Assembly (NCBI RefSeq): GCF_002252705.1
Contig: NZ_NQLA01000007.1
Coordinates: 1-64,000 of the forward strand
Length of the DNA stretch: 64,000 bases
Direction: 5' to 3'
From: Vulcanococcus limneticus LL
GTDB lineage: Bacteria > Cyanobacteriota > Cyanobacteriia > PCC-6307 > Cyanobiaceae
Below, in pieces: positions 8,492 to 17,160 of the stretch (position 1 is its first letter; each line of letters opens with the position of its first letter). The translations under genes were made by a program, and so were the position numbers. The notes below the pieces were generated by a model that searched no databases, had not been told where the DNA came from, and saw nothing but the letters and a program-made list of their open reading frames with translations.

Positions 8492-8995
8492 TCAGGCCTG
8501 CGGAGCCGGTGCACTGAGCAGGTTCACCGCTGAGAAGAACAGCGACACGCCGAACAGGGTGCCGACGGCCCAGAGGCTGTCGCTGGGCCACTCGGCCACG
8601 AGCAGGCCACCCAGCAGGGCGGTGATCAGCCCATCGGCGATCACCAGGCCCCGGGCCGGGGCACTGCTGGCGGCGGCACCGGCCAGTTCCATCACCCCTT
8701 CACCCACCAGCAACAGGCCGGTAAACAAGGTGAGGCTGATTTCGCTCTCCACCGGGTGGACCAGGATCCACAGGCCACCCACCAGGTAGAGCGCGCCGGC
8801 CAGCACCCGGAAGATTCTGCTGCGGGTATCGGCGGCCTGGCCCAGACGCAGCAGCTGGGCGATGCCCGCGGCGATGGCGACCGCGCCGATGGCGATGGTT
8901 AGGGCCGTCGCTGAAATGAACGGCAGGGCGATGGCGGCGGCGGCGCTGATGAACAGCAGCACCGCAGTGATCCAACGCAGGGTGTTGGGGGTCAT
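8492..8995 (-). CDS. HdeD/DUF308-family membrane protein
   Basis: The product is about 167 residues with six hydrophobic helices and short loops, typical of the HdeD family of small inner-membrane proteins. These occur in acid-stress loci of enterobacteria and widely elsewhere without a defined role. Characteristic parts are RIFRVLAGALYLVGGLWILVHP and LLVGEGVMELAGA. The frame continues to a TTG at 9019, but ATG 8995 (MTPNTLRWI) is a more natural start just before the first helix. It converges with the histidine kinase gene with a 57-base gap. Confidence 0.75.
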   Translation of the reverse strand: MTPNTLRWITAVLLFISAAAAIALPFISATALTIAIGAVAIAAGIAQLLRLGQAADTRSRIFRVLAGALYLVGGLWILVHPVESEISLTLFTGLLLVGEGVMELAGAAASSAPARGLVIADGLITALLGGLLVAEWPSDSLWAVGTLFGVSLFFSAVNLLSAPAPQA

Positions 8996-9104
8996 GGGCA
9001 GAAGGCGCTCAACACCCAACGTAAGGGGGTTCCAGGTATCCAGCCGCGGTGGCCGAACTCCAGACGATCCCTAGGCTGCGAGCAGTTCGAACCCGCCCCT
9101 TTTC

Positions 9105-10088
9105 ATGGCCGCGATCTACAGCGACAACAGCCTGACGATCGGCAGGACGCCCCTGGTGCGTCTCAACCGGGTGACGGCCGGGGCGAAGGCGCAGGTGCTG
9201 GCGAAGGTGGAGGGCCGCAATCCTGCGTACTCGGTGAAGTGCCGCATCGGCGCGGCCATGATCCAGGCGGCCGAGCGCGACGGCCTGCTGGTGGACGGCA
9301 AGGAGATCATCGAGCCCACCAGCGGCAACACGGGGATCGCGCTGGCATTCGTGGCAGCGAGCAAGGGGATCCCGCTGACGCTCACGATGCCGGAGACGAT
9401 GAGCCTGGAGCGGCGCAAGCTGCTCACCGCCTACGGCGCCAAGCTGGAACTCACCGAGGGCCGTCTCGGCATGACCGGCGCCGTGAACCGGGCCAAGGAG
9501 ATCGCCGCCATTGATCCCGATCGCTACGTGCTGCTGCAGCAGTTCGTGAATCCGGCCAACCCCCAGATCCACCACGACACCACGGGCCCCGAGATCTGGA
9601 ACGACACCGATGGCCAGGTGGATGTGCTGGTCTCAGGGGTGGGCACCGGCGGCACGATCACAGGGGTGAGCCGCTACATCAAGACCACCCTGGGCAAGCC
9701 CCTGGTGAGCGTGGCGGTGGAGCCGAAGAACAGCCCGGTGATCAGCCAGACCAAGGGCGGGCAGGCGCTCCAGCCGGGCCCCCACAAGATCCAGGGCATC
9801 GGCGCGGGCTTCGTGCCGGGCAACCTGGATCTGGGCCTTGTGGACCGGGTTGAGCAGGTGAGCGACGAGGAGGCCGTGGCGATGGCACGCCGGCTCACCA
9901 AGGAGGAGGGGATCCTGGCGGGGATCAGCTGTGGTGCGGCCACGGTGGCGGCGGTGCGCCTGGCCCATGAGGACGCCTATGCCGGCAAGACGATCGTGGT
10001 GGTGCTGCCGGATTCCGGTGAGCGCTACCTCAGCTCGGTGCTGTTCGAGGGAATCTTCAACGAGCGGGGCCTGCCGGTCACGGCCTGA
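9105..10088 (+). CDS. cysK: Cysteine synthase A (O-acetylserine sulfhydrylase)
   Basis: This 327-residue PLP enzyme converts O-acetylserine and sulfide to cysteine in the cytoplasm. The PLP lysine region is [13 protein letters not shown]. The substrate loop is [13 protein letters not shown], the phosphate cradle is [17 protein letters not shown], and the C-terminal [11 protein letters not shown] and [11 protein letters not shown] complete the family pattern. ATG 9105 directly precedes the conserved [19 protein letters not shown]. The gene stands alone between the divergent HdeD gene and a convergent small gene. Confidence 0.95.
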   Translation: MAAIYSDNSLTIGRTPLVRLNRVTAGAKAQVLAKVEGRNPAYSVKCRIGAAMIQAAERDGLLVDGKEIIEPTSGNTGIALAFVAASKGIPLTLTMPETMSLERRKLLTAYGAKLELTEGRLGMTGAVNRAKEIAAIDPDRYVLLQQFVNPANPQIHHDTTGPEIWNDTDGQVDVLVSGVGTGGTITGVSRYIKTTLGKPLVSVAVEPKNSPVISQTKGGQALQPGPHKIQGIGAGFVPGNLDLGLVDRVEQVSDEEAVAMARRLTKEEGILAGISCGAATVAAVRLAHEDAYAGKTIVVVLPDSGERYLSSVLFEGIFNERGLPVTA

Positions 10089-10123
10089 GCCTTGGGTCGG
10101 CAGGCCAGCCGCCCCCCACCGGC

Positions 10124-10348
10124 TCAGTCCGGCAGGGGGGTGACGCTCTTGAGCTGCTCGTTGAGCTGCACCGCCAGCGACTGGCGGCCCACGGCCAGCA
10201 CCTTGAGCGTGTCCTCATGGATCCGCAGCTGGGTGTCGGCCACCTGCAGGCCCCGCACCAGCTCCTTGAGTTCCTCGGGCAAGCCGTTGAGGTCGTAACG
10301 CTTGCCCTCGAAGGTGAGTACAGGGAGTTGCTGGGCTGAGTCGGTCAT
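10124..10348 (-). CDS. DUF6447-like small cyanobacterial protein
   Basis: A 74-residue soluble protein: a beta segment PVLTFEGKRYDLNGLP, then helix ELKELVRGLQVADTQLRIHEDTLKVLAVGRQSLAVQL. The pattern matches what I remember as DUF6447, a small family of picocyanobacteria with no known function. It has no signal peptide and no catalytic motif. It lies 26 bases downstream of another small gene on the same strand and may be co-transcribed with it. Confidence 0.65.
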   Translation of the reverse strand: MTDSAQQLPVLTFEGKRYDLNGLPEELKELVRGLQVADTQLRIHEDTLKVLAVGRQSLAVQLNEQLKSVTPLPD

Positions 10349-10374
10349 GGGGGCTGGAGAGTCCGCGGCTCAGT

Positions 10375-10722
10375 CTAGGCCTGGCCTGGGGTGGTGTCAG
10401 CAGCTGTGGTGACCTTGGCCGCCGGCAGGATAGGTACCAGAGGCCGCTTGAAGAAGAACATCAGCAACTGCCCCACCTGGGAGGCCTCCACCATCTCCCA
10501 GCCCTCCTTTCCAAGCAGGTTGAGGAAAAACTGCAGCTGCTCGGCCGGATGCTTGGGAGCCTGGGCAGCTGCGGTGCCGTACTGCTCCGGGAACTCGCGG
10601 GCAATGAACTCCGGACTGAGCACTCCGTGCAGTTTCTGGCTGGCCGCCTGGGGATCGGGCGGTTGGGGTGCCTTGTTGTTGTCCACGTTGATGTGGATCA
10701 CCCGGTATTCCCACTGCGCCAT
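10375..10722 (-). CDS. Conserved cyanobacterial hypothetical protein, 115 aa
   Basis: The frame opens three codons earlier, but ATG 10722 (MAQWEYRVIHINVDN) fits best, since this family begins with a short strand. The protein is soluble, with a Pro-rich linker, a segment mentioning LSPEFIAREFPEQY, a helix with AEQLQFFLNLLGKEGWEMVEAS and a strand LLMFFFKRPL. The EGWEMV phrase recalls DUF4177-type proteins, which share the WEYRV...GWE pattern. The function is unknown. Confidence 0.65.
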   Translation of the reverse strand: MAQWEYRVIHINVDNNKAPQPPDPQAASQKLHGVLSPEFIAREFPEQYGTAAAQAPKHPAEQLQFFLNLLGKEGWEMVEASQVGQLLMFFFKRPLVPILPAAKVTTAADTTPGQA

Positions 10723-10815
10723 GGATCGCACCGTCGCTGTCGTCCTGGCGCAACAGGCTAGAGCGATCGGTCCGGCACAGCTGACGCCGTCGAGCAGCGA
10801 CCGGGCCGTTCCACT

Positions 10816-12555
10816 TCAGCTGGCCCCACGGATCAGCTGGCGCTCGCACAGATCGCGGTAGCGCCCGGGCCGGCCGATCAGCAGGTCGTGGCTGCCCTGA
10901 TCCACGATGCGGCCCTGCTCGAGCACCACGATCCGATCGGCCTCCTGCACGGTGGAGAGGCGGTGGGCGATCACCAGCACGGTGCGGCCGTCCATGGCCT
11001 GCTCCAGCCCGCGCTGAACCGCCTGCTCCGACTCGGCATCGAGGGCGCTGGTGGCCTCATCCAGCAGCAGGATCGCCGGATCCCCGAGCACGGCGCGCGC
11101 AATGGCCAGGCGCTGCAGCTGACCCCCGGAGAAATTGCTGCCCCGCTCCTCCACGCGACTGTCGTAGCCGCCTGGCAGGGCCTCGATGAAGCCATCGGCG
11201 TTGGCCAACCTGGCGGCGGCGCGGATCTGCTCGCGGCTCACATCGCGGCCGAAGGCGATCGCCTCGGCCACAGTGCCGGAAAACACATTGCTCTGCTGGG
11301 GCACCAGAGCCACGGCCCGGCGGAGTTCGGCGGCCCGCAGGTCCGCCAGATCCTGGCCGTCCAACAGGATGCGGCCCCGCTGGGCGGTGTTGAAGCGCAG
11401 CAACAGGGAAAACAGGGTGCTCTTGCCGGCGCCGGAAGGGCCCACCAGGGCCACCACCTGGCCGGGTTCGATGCACAGGTCGAGGTCCTGCAGCACCGGC
11501 TGGGCGTGGTCGTAGCCGAAAGCCACCCCCTCCAGCACCAGCTCCCCCTGCACCCGCCCGAGGGCCCGGGCATCGGCACGATCGGGGGGCTCCACGGGCT
11601 CCTGCTCGATCTGACGCAGGCGCCGCAGTGAGGCCTGGCCCTGCTGAAACTCGTTGTAGTTGGTTGTGAGGTGGCTGATCGGGTCAATCAGCATCAGCAG
11701 GGCCGCTACGTAGCTGCTGAAGCCCTGACCCGTGAGCTCGCCCGCCTGGATGCGCGCGGCGCCCATCAGCAGCACCGCCAGGATGCCGGCCGCCTCCAGG
11801 AAGCCCACCACCGGGAACTGCAGGGCCAGCAGCTGCTGGGTGCGGTAGCGGGCACGGCGGTGCAGGTCGATCTCGGTGTCGAAGCGGCGCTGCAGCCAGG
11901 GCTCGGCCGCGAAGGCCCGCACCAGCGGCAGACCGCCGATCGCCTCGGCGAGCAGGGCGGCCAGCTCGCTCACCTGTTTCTGGCTGCGCTCCGCAGCGCC
12001 CATCACCCGGGCCCCGAACAGGCTCACCAGCACGGCCACCAGCGGCGCCAGCAGCAGCGTGCCGACGGACAGCTTCCAGTCGAGCCACACCATGTAGCCG
12101 AACACCACCAGCAGCTGCAGGGCCGATGGGGTGGTGTCCTGAATCGTCTTGTAGATCACCTCGCCGACACGGTCCGCGTCCTCGGTGAGGCGGTAGGTGA
12201 GATCGCCCGAGGAGAGCTTCTCCAGGGCGCCGAACTCCAGCCGCTGCAGCCGGGCGAACAGCCGGCGGCGCAGCTCCTGGCTCACCTGCAGGGCAGGGTC
12301 GGCCAGCAACGTGTCCTGGCCAAACTGGGCCAGCTTCTGCAGCAGGAACACCGAGAGGGCCAGGCCAACGACCCGCAGCACCCGGTTGAAGTCGCCGGCG
12401 CCGATGGCGGGAATGAGCTGGCCCGCCAGCCACGCGAGCAGCGGCCAGCAGACCACGAACACGAGGGTGCACAGCCAGCCGGCCACCAGGCTGCGGCGAT
12501 GGGGCTGCAACAGCGGCAGCAGGCGCCGGAAGCCGGCCGATGGGGGTGCGAGCAT
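10816..12555 (-). CDS. ABC-type exporter, half-transporter (MsbA-like)
   Basis: The product is 579 residues with an N-terminal six-helix membrane domain (about 1-310) and a C-terminal nucleotide-binding domain. Its motifs are all canonical: Walker A GPSGAGKS near residue 370, Q-loop VALVPQQSNVFSGT, signature FSGGQLQRLAIARA, Walker B ILLLDEATSALD, and H-loop VIAHRLS. It should work as a homodimer. Family members export lipids or drugs, and cyanobacterial orthologues are usually annotated only as multidrug or lipid exporters. It is useful here as an internal standard for the divergent ABC pair at 15427-19289. Its start region abuts the divergent S4 gene. Confidence 0.9.
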   Translation of the reverse strand: MLAPPSAGFRRLLPLLQPHRRSLVAGWLCTLVFVVCWPLLAWLAGQLIPAIGAGDFNRVLRVVGLALSVFLLQKLAQFGQDTLLADPALQVSQELRRRLFARLQRLEFGALEKLSSGDLTYRLTEDADRVGEVIYKTIQDTTPSALQLLVVFGYMVWLDWKLSVGTLLLAPLVAVLVSLFGARVMGAAERSQKQVSELAALLAEAIGGLPLVRAFAAEPWLQRRFDTEIDLHRRARYRTQQLLALQFPVVGFLEAAGILAVLLMGAARIQAGELTGQGFSSYVAALLMLIDPISHLTTNYNEFQQGQASLRRLRQIEQEPVEPPDRADARALGRVQGELVLEGVAFGYDHAQPVLQDLDLCIEPGQVVALVGPSGAGKSTLFSLLLRFNTAQRGRILLDGQDLADLRAAELRRAVALVPQQSNVFSGTVAEAIAFGRDVSREQIRAAARLANADGFIEALPGGYDSRVEERGSNFSGGQLQRLAIARAVLGDPAILLLDEATSALDAESEQAVQRGLEQAMDGRTVLVIAHRLSTVQEADRIVVLEQGRIVDQGSHDLLIGRPGRYRDLCERQLIRGAS

Positions 12556-12578
12556 CGGGGCAAGCTATCAGCGCTGTT

Positions 12579-12785
12579 TTGGCGGACGTTCCCGAACCCA
12601 TCCGGCTGGATCAGTTCCTGAAGTTCCAGGGACTGGTGGGCACCGGCGGCGAGGCCAAGCAGCGCATCCAGGGGGGCGAGGTGCGGGTGAACGGCTTCCA
12701 GGAGACGCGCCGAGGCCGCAAGCTCAAGCCCGGCGACCGGGTGGAGATCGCCGGCCAGACCCACCCCGTGCCACCGGCGGCCTAA
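12579..12785 (+). CDS. S4-domain RNA-binding protein (YbcJ/RlbA type)
   Basis: A compact S4 domain: RLDQFLKFQGLVGTGGEAKQRI, then GEVRVNGFQETRRGRKLKPGDRVEI. This is the small stand-alone S4 protein type, thought to bind structured RNA or ribosomes. The frame is open from 12540, but that would overlap the divergent ABC gene. TTG 12579 gives a 68-residue protein starting just ahead of the first conserved residues. The start is not certain. It precedes tpiA on the same strand. Confidence 0.75.
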   Translation: MADVPEPIRLDQFLKFQGLVGTGGEAKQRIQGGEVRVNGFQETRRGRKLKPGDRVEIAGQTHPVPPAA

Positions 12786-12930
12786 CGACCCGCGAGGGCC
12801 CCCAGTCCTCAGCGGAGGCGGGTTCAGCCTGGGGTCGAGCCCGGCCCTGGTGGTCCTCCCGGGACTTCTGGTGGCGAGGCCCATGGAAGGCCGACCCTTA
12901 GGTTAAGGGCCTGTTTTTTCCCTGGACGCC

Positions 12931-13671
12931 GTGGGCAAGTCGGTCATCGCGGGCAACTGGAAGATGCACATGACCTGCGCCGAAGCGCAGGCCTTCGCGG
13001 ACGCCTTCAAGCCCCTGGTGGCCCACCTGCCCGTAGGCCGGGAGGTGGTGCTGGCCCCGCCCTTCACCGCGATCGCCACCCTCAGCGCCGCCCTGGCCGG
13101 CACCGGCATCCGCGTCAGCGCCCAGAACGTCCACTGGGATGGCTCCGGCGCCTACACCGGCATGATCTCGGCGGCGATGCTGCTGGAGCATGGCGTGACC
13201 CACGCGATCGTGGGCCACAGCGAGCCACGTAAATACTTCTCCGAAACGGACGAGCAGATCAACCTGCGGGCCCGGGCAGCCCAGAAGGCCGGCCTCATCC
13301 CGATCCTGTGTGTGGGCGAGAGCGACTCCCAGCGCGAGGGCGGCGAGGCCGAGCGGGTGATCCAGCGCCAGGTGGAGCAGGGCATCGACGGCCTTGATCC
13401 CGCGCGGCTGATCGTGGCCTACGAGCCGATCTGGGCCATCGGCACCGGCAAAACCTGCGAGGCCGCAGAGGCCAACCGCATCTGCGGCCTGATCCGCCAG
13501 TGGGTGGGCTATCCCGAGGTGGTGATCCAGTATGGCGGCTCGGTGAATCCGGGCAACATCGACCAGCTGATGGCCCAGAGCGACATCGATGGCGTGCTGG
13601 TGGGCGGCGCCTCGCTGCAACCCGAGACCTTCGCCCGCATCGCCAACTACCAAGTGCCGGTGGCGGCCTGA
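12931..13671 (+). CDS. tpiA: Triosephosphate isomerase
   Basis: This 246-residue TIM barrel interconverts glyceraldehyde 3-phosphate and dihydroxyacetone phosphate for the Calvin cycle and glycolysis. Visible features are the N-terminal AGNWKMHM with the catalytic Lys and Asn, HSEPRKYF with the electrophile His, [12 protein letters not shown] with the catalytic Glu and mobile loop 6, and [10 protein letters not shown]. The start is GTG 12931 ([12 protein letters not shown]), normal for cyanobacterial orthologues. It is followed 29 bases later by folP. Confidence 0.96.
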   Translation: MGKSVIAGNWKMHMTCAEAQAFADAFKPLVAHLPVGREVVLAPPFTAIATLSAALAGTGIRVSAQNVHWDGSGAYTGMISAAMLLEHGVTHAIVGHSEPRKYFSETDEQINLRARAAQKAGLIPILCVGESDSQREGGEAERVIQRQVEQGIDGLDPARLIVAYEPIWAIGTGKTCEAAEANRICGLIRQWVGYPEVVIQYGGSVNPGNIDQLMAQSDIDGVLVGGASLQPETFARIANYQVPVAA

Positions 13672-13700
13672 GCGCCGCCCCCCACCGCCCGGCAGCCGCC

Positions 13701-14558
13701 ATGGCCCTGGTCTGGGGATCGCGCACCTACGTGATGGGGGTGATCAACCTCACCCCCGATTCCTTCAGTGATGGCGGCCGCTTCAACGCGCCCGAGCGGG
13801 CCTTGGCCCAGGCCAGGCGGCTGGTGGCCCAGGGGGTGCACCTGCTGGATCTGGGGGCCCAGAGCACCCGCCCCGGAGCGGCGGACATCGGCGCCGTGGA
13901 GGAACTGGACCGGCTGCTGCCGGCGCTGCGGCTGATCCTGGAGGGGCGCGCCGCCGGTGCGCTGCCCCATCCGGAGGGCTTCACCCCCCTGATCTCAATT
14001 GACACCTTCCGGGCTTCGGTGGCGGCGGCGGCCCTTGAGGCCGGCGCCGACTGGATCAACGACGTGGGCGGCGGCCGGCTGGATCCGCCGATCCTCGACG
14101 TGGTGGCGGCGGCGGGCTGCCCCTACGTGCTGATGCACAGCCGCGGCGACAGCCGCAGCATGGATGAGCTGGCAAACTACGGCGCCGTTGGCGAGGAGGT
14201 GCTGGCGGAGCTGCGGCGCGGCAGCGAGCAGGCTCTGGCAGCGGGGATTCGTCGGGAGCAGCTGATCTGGGATCCGGGCCTGGGCTTCGCCAAGACCACC
14301 CGCCACAACCTGGAGCTGCTCGAGGCCCTGCCCCAGTTGCGGGCCGAGGGCTTTCCGCTGCTGGTTGGCCCCTCGCGCAAGCGCTTCATCGGCGACGTGC
14401 TGGCTGAGCCCCGGCCCCGGGCCCGGCTGTGGGGCACGGCCACCGTGGCGGCTAAGGCGATCGCCGGCGGCGCCGACATCCTGCGGGCGCACGACGGCGG
14501 TCCGATCGTGCAGACGGCCCGCATGGCCGACGCGCTCTGGCGGATCAGTGGGGGGTGA
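13701..14558 (+). CDS. folP: Dihydropteroate synthase
   Basis: This 285-residue TIM-barrel enzyme joins p-aminobenzoate to the pterin pyrophosphate in folate synthesis. Motifs are VMGVINLTPDSFSDGG, DLGAQSTRPGA, IDTFRASVAAAAL, WINDVGG and LLVGPSRKRFIGDVL, plus the end RAHDGGPIVQTARM, where the usual His-Asp is present. ATG 13701 was chosen. The longer frame overlaps tpiA and reads like shadow sequence. It converges with the next gene with a 14-base overlap at the 3' ends. Confidence 0.95.
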   Translation: MALVWGSRTYVMGVINLTPDSFSDGGRFNAPERALAQARRLVAQGVHLLDLGAQSTRPGAADIGAVEELDRLLPALRLILEGRAAGALPHPEGFTPLISIDTFRASVAAAALEAGADWINDVGGGRLDPPILDVVAAAGCPYVLMHSRGDSRSMDELANYGAVGEEVLAELRRGSEQALAAGIRREQLIWDPGLGFAKTTRHNLELLEALPQLRAEGFPLLVGPSRKRFIGDVLAEPRPRARLWGTATVAAKAIAGGADILRAHDGGPIVQTARMADALWRISGG

Positions 14559-15216
14559 ACTCGATCTGGCCGTCGCCGCTGATTCGGGCCTTGGAGAAAA
14601 AGCGGGCGGTGACATCGGAGATGTGGCCCTTGGCCGCCATCACCTCCCCCAGCAGGCCACCGCCTGCCTTCTGGGCGGCGAGGGCCTCCCGCAGCTGCTC
14701 CTCGCTGATCACCCCGATCTCCACCAGGCGCTCGCCCAGGCGCTTGTCGTTGAAGCCGGCCTCGTCAAACAGGGCGGGGTTGAGCAGCAGGTCCAGGAGC
14801 GCTGGCGGAATCTGCAGGTTGAGCTTGAGGAACTCGCCGAAGCGCTGGCTGCCGGAGAAGGGCCGGTAGTCCTCCAGCAGGCGATCGAGCTCGGCGGCGT
14901 CGATCACGCCGACCTGCACGAGCTTGTCGCCAAGGGTCTTGCGATGGAAGGTGGATTCCTGCTGCTCGCTCACGGCGAGGTTGCCCTCCACCAGCTGGGG
15001 TTCCGAGAACTGCTCGCGCACCCAGGGATCGGTGGAGAGGAACTTCAGTAGCTCCGTGGGGTTGATGGTGAGGCTTCCGAACTGCTGTTCCAGGAGCTCC
15101 TCCACGAAGGCCACCTCGGTGCTGGGGCCAAGCACCTGAAACGGCTGTCGCTGGCCCCGGCCGGGGGCGATCAGCTCAAGCTGCACCCGGGGTGCAGGCA
15201 GACGGATGCGAAGCAT
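14545..15216 (-). CDS. Conserved protein with MshEN/GspE N-domain-like repeats
   Basis: This 223-residue soluble protein has two similar segments. Around residues 92-145 is TLGDKLVQVGVIDAAELDRL. Around 165-205 is KRLGERLVEIGVISEEQLRE followed by GGGLLGEVMAAKGHIS. This pattern resembles the MshEN domain at the N-terminus of type II secretion and pilus ATPases, where it can bind c-di-GMP. No ATPase domain follows. The N-terminal 90 residues are of unknown fold. A c-di-GMP role is speculation, though a large diguanylate cyclase sits at 42180. The gene marks the edge of the secretion island. Confidence 0.6.
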   Translation of the reverse strand: MLRIRLPAPRVQLELIAPGRGQRQPFQVLGPSTEVAFVEELLEQQFGSLTINPTELLKFLSTDPWVREQFSEPQLVEGNLAVSEQQESTFHRKTLGDKLVQVGVIDAAELDRLLEDYRPFSGSQRFGEFLKLNLQIPPALLDLLLNPALFDEAGFNDKRLGERLVEIGVISEEQLREALAAQKAGGGLLGEVMAAKGHISDVTARFFSKARISGDGQIEFTPH

Positions 15217-15426
15217 CGCGGTGGCAATGGGTGTTCAGGCGACCCTAGCGAGAAGACCACAACGCAAGACTCGCAACCGACTACCTCTTCAGAGGTATCT
15301 ACCGAGCCGTTACCATTAAACAGCTCCCGGAATTGACCGCAAGTCCCTGACGCAATTCTAGCAGCCTGCGGCGTTTCATTGCCAAGTGCAGCAGAATCAT
15401 CTAAACAGGTTGCGAAGCAAGCTGCC
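15217..15426 (+). promoter_or_regulatory. Divergent promoter region of the secretion operon with a 16-bp palindrome
   Basis: This 210-base gap is clearly AT-richer than the housekeeping genes. At 15282-15297 lies a perfect 7+7 inverted repeat around a 2-base centre, TACCTCTTCAGAGGTA, in the form of a repressor or activator site. TTACCATTAAA follows at about 15310-15320 and could be part of a promoter. No -35/-10 pair can be assigned with confidence. Confidence 0.4.
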
Positions 15427-17160
15427 ATGAGGCAGGAGTTCGTGGTCGGATCCGCCGCTGTTGATCGTGCAGGCTCCTGGGCTGGGCGAGCCGGGAGTTC
15501 TCTGAAGGGCTTCTTCAATCACCTCCTCGACCTGATTGAGGAGCTCTGGCGCCACAAGTTCTTTTCCAACCTCAAGCGCACTGAGTGGGAAGATTATCAG
15601 GTTGGACCCATTATGGTCAGCTCGATCCTGATCAACCTGCTGGAACTGGCCTCACCTATCTATATCAACCTCGTCTACACCACGATCCTGCCCGCCCGCT
15701 CTGTTTCGAGCCTGCTGGTGCTCACGGTGGGAATCGTAATACTGCTGGCCCTAGCCGGCTGGCTGCGCGCGGTGCGGGGCAACCTCACCGGCTTTGACGG
15801 TGCCCGGATCGAGCACCAGCGTCGGATGGAGGCCCTAGCCCACTTCACCCAGCTGCGTCTGGGTGACTATCTGAAGGACTCGCCGGCCACCCACGCCGAG
15901 CGACTGAACAGCATCAACCTGCTGCGCGACGAGAGCGCTATCCAGGCCTTCACCACGGCGATCGACCTGGCCTTCTCGCTGGTGTTCGTGCTGGTACTAT
16001 TCCTGATCGGCGGCAGCCTGGGGCTGATCGCTATGCTAGCGATCGTAATCTACTTGTTCCGCGCCCTGCATTTCGCCCGCGAATTTGAGTCGATCTCCCG
16101 CGGCAAGGATCAGGTGGAACTGGAGCGGCTCAACTACCAGTCTCAGATCATGGGCTCGATCGATCTGATCAAGTCCAACGGCCTGGGCAGGGTATTTCTC
16201 ACGGGCAACGAGGAGCGCCAAGAGCGGGTCGCCTGGCAGCGCATGCAGAACTACATGTTCTCTGGCCAGTACCAGGCGTTCGGCAGCCTGATGAGCCAAG
16301 TCACCATGGCCGCCCTGGTGACCTTGGGGGCGTTTCTGGTGATCGCCGGCCGCCTGCCGGTGGGCGCTCTGGCTGCGGCGTTGCTGCTGGGGGGCAAGAT
16401 CCTGCAGCCCTGGCAGCAGGCTCTGGGCCTGTGGAGCAGCTACCGCCGCCTAATCCACGCCCGGGACGAGCTGGAAACGCTGATGGCCCTTCCGTCGGAA
16501 CCGGACGGCGGGTCCGAGGCGCTGCAGGCCGATCAACCCCTTCAGATCACCATCCAGGACCTGGCCCTGCCGCCAATCCCAGCGGGATCTGCAGTGCTTG
16601 TGCGCGACCAGAGCCTCGGCAGCGATGCCCGTCGCCTGTTCCTCCAGCTGCTGCAGTTTGAAGAAACGGCGGAGCTGAAGCTGAACGGTCAGCCCATCGG
16701 GGCCTACTGCCGCGAGCGTCTGCGTCACGATGTGGTCTACGTCGATCCCTCCCAGACATTCTTCGACGGCACCCTGCTGCAGAACATCACCGCCTTCCAG
16801 CCCAACCGCTACGGGCGCAAGGCCCTGTTCTGGTCGGTGCTGCTGGGGCTGGATTCCAAGGTGCGCGCCCTCTCGGAGGGGTACAGCACCACACTAGGCA
16901 CCATGCAGGCCAGCGGCCTTAGCAGTGACACCCGACAGCAATTCCAACTGATCCGCGGCATCGTCCGCGATCCTCTACTTCTGCTAGTGGACCTCAGAGA
17001 CAGCTCCTACGGCAAGGAGTTCATCGACGGGCTGGCACGGCTGGTGAAGCGCACCCAGGGACGCACCACCGTGCTGATCTGCGGTGCCGGCAATGCCCTC
17101 AATTCCGTGACCGACCAGTCCATCGATCTGCCCCGCCTGGGCGCGGAGCTGGGCGCATGA
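15427..17160 (+). CDS. Type I secretion ABC subunit A with a degenerate nucleotide-binding domain
   Basis: The product is 577 residues from ATG 15427 (the frame also opens at TTG 15379). The first half is an ABC exporter membrane domain with helices such as MVSSILINLLELASPIYINL and LIGGSLGLIAMLAIVIYLF, typical of toxin/adhesin exporters. The second half keeps the overall NBD fold order but not its chemistry. Where Walker A should be (about residues 390-400) the sequence is VRDQSLGSDARR, with no GK[S/T]. The signature is LSSDT instead of LSGGQ, near 497. Walker B is LLLLVDLRDSS, with Leu for the catalytic Glu. The H-loop reads VLICGAGNA, with no His. The gene overlaps the next by ATGA. It cannot hydrolyse ATP by the known mechanism, so it may be a structural partner of subunit B. 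Confidence 0.8.
   Translation: MRQEFVVGSAAVDRAGSWAGRAGSSLKGFFNHLLDLIEELWRHKFFSNLKRTEWEDYQVGPIMVSSILINLLELASPIYINLVYTTILPARSVSSLLVLTVGIVILLALAGWLRAVRGNLTGFDGARIEHQRRMEALAHFTQLRLGDYLKDSPATHAERLNSINLLRDESAIQAFTTAIDLAFSLVFVLVLFLIGGSLGLIAMLAIVIYLFRALHFAREFESISRGKDQVELERLNYQSQIMGSIDLIKSNGLGRVFLTGNEERQERVAWQRMQNYMFSGQYQAFGSLMSQVTMAALVTLGAFLVIAGRLPVGALAAALLLGGKILQPWQQALGLWSSYRRLIHARDELETLMALPSEPDGGSEALQADQPLQITIQDLALPPIPAGSAVLVRDQSLGSDARRLFLQLLQFEETAELKLNGQPIGAYCRERLRHDVVYVDPSQTFFDGTLLQNITAFQPNRYGRKALFWSVLLGLDSKVRALSEGYSTTLGTMQASGLSSDTRQQFQLIRGIVRDPLLLLVDLRDSSYGKEFIDGLARLVKRTQGRTTVLICGAGNALNSVTDQSIDLPRLGAELGA

Noticed and set aside
15427-17160. Subunit A as a decaying pseudogene
   Set aside because: The frame is intact over 577 codons, the membrane domain looks normal, and the gene is ATGA-coupled to an intact partner. 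Motif loss alone does not prove decay.
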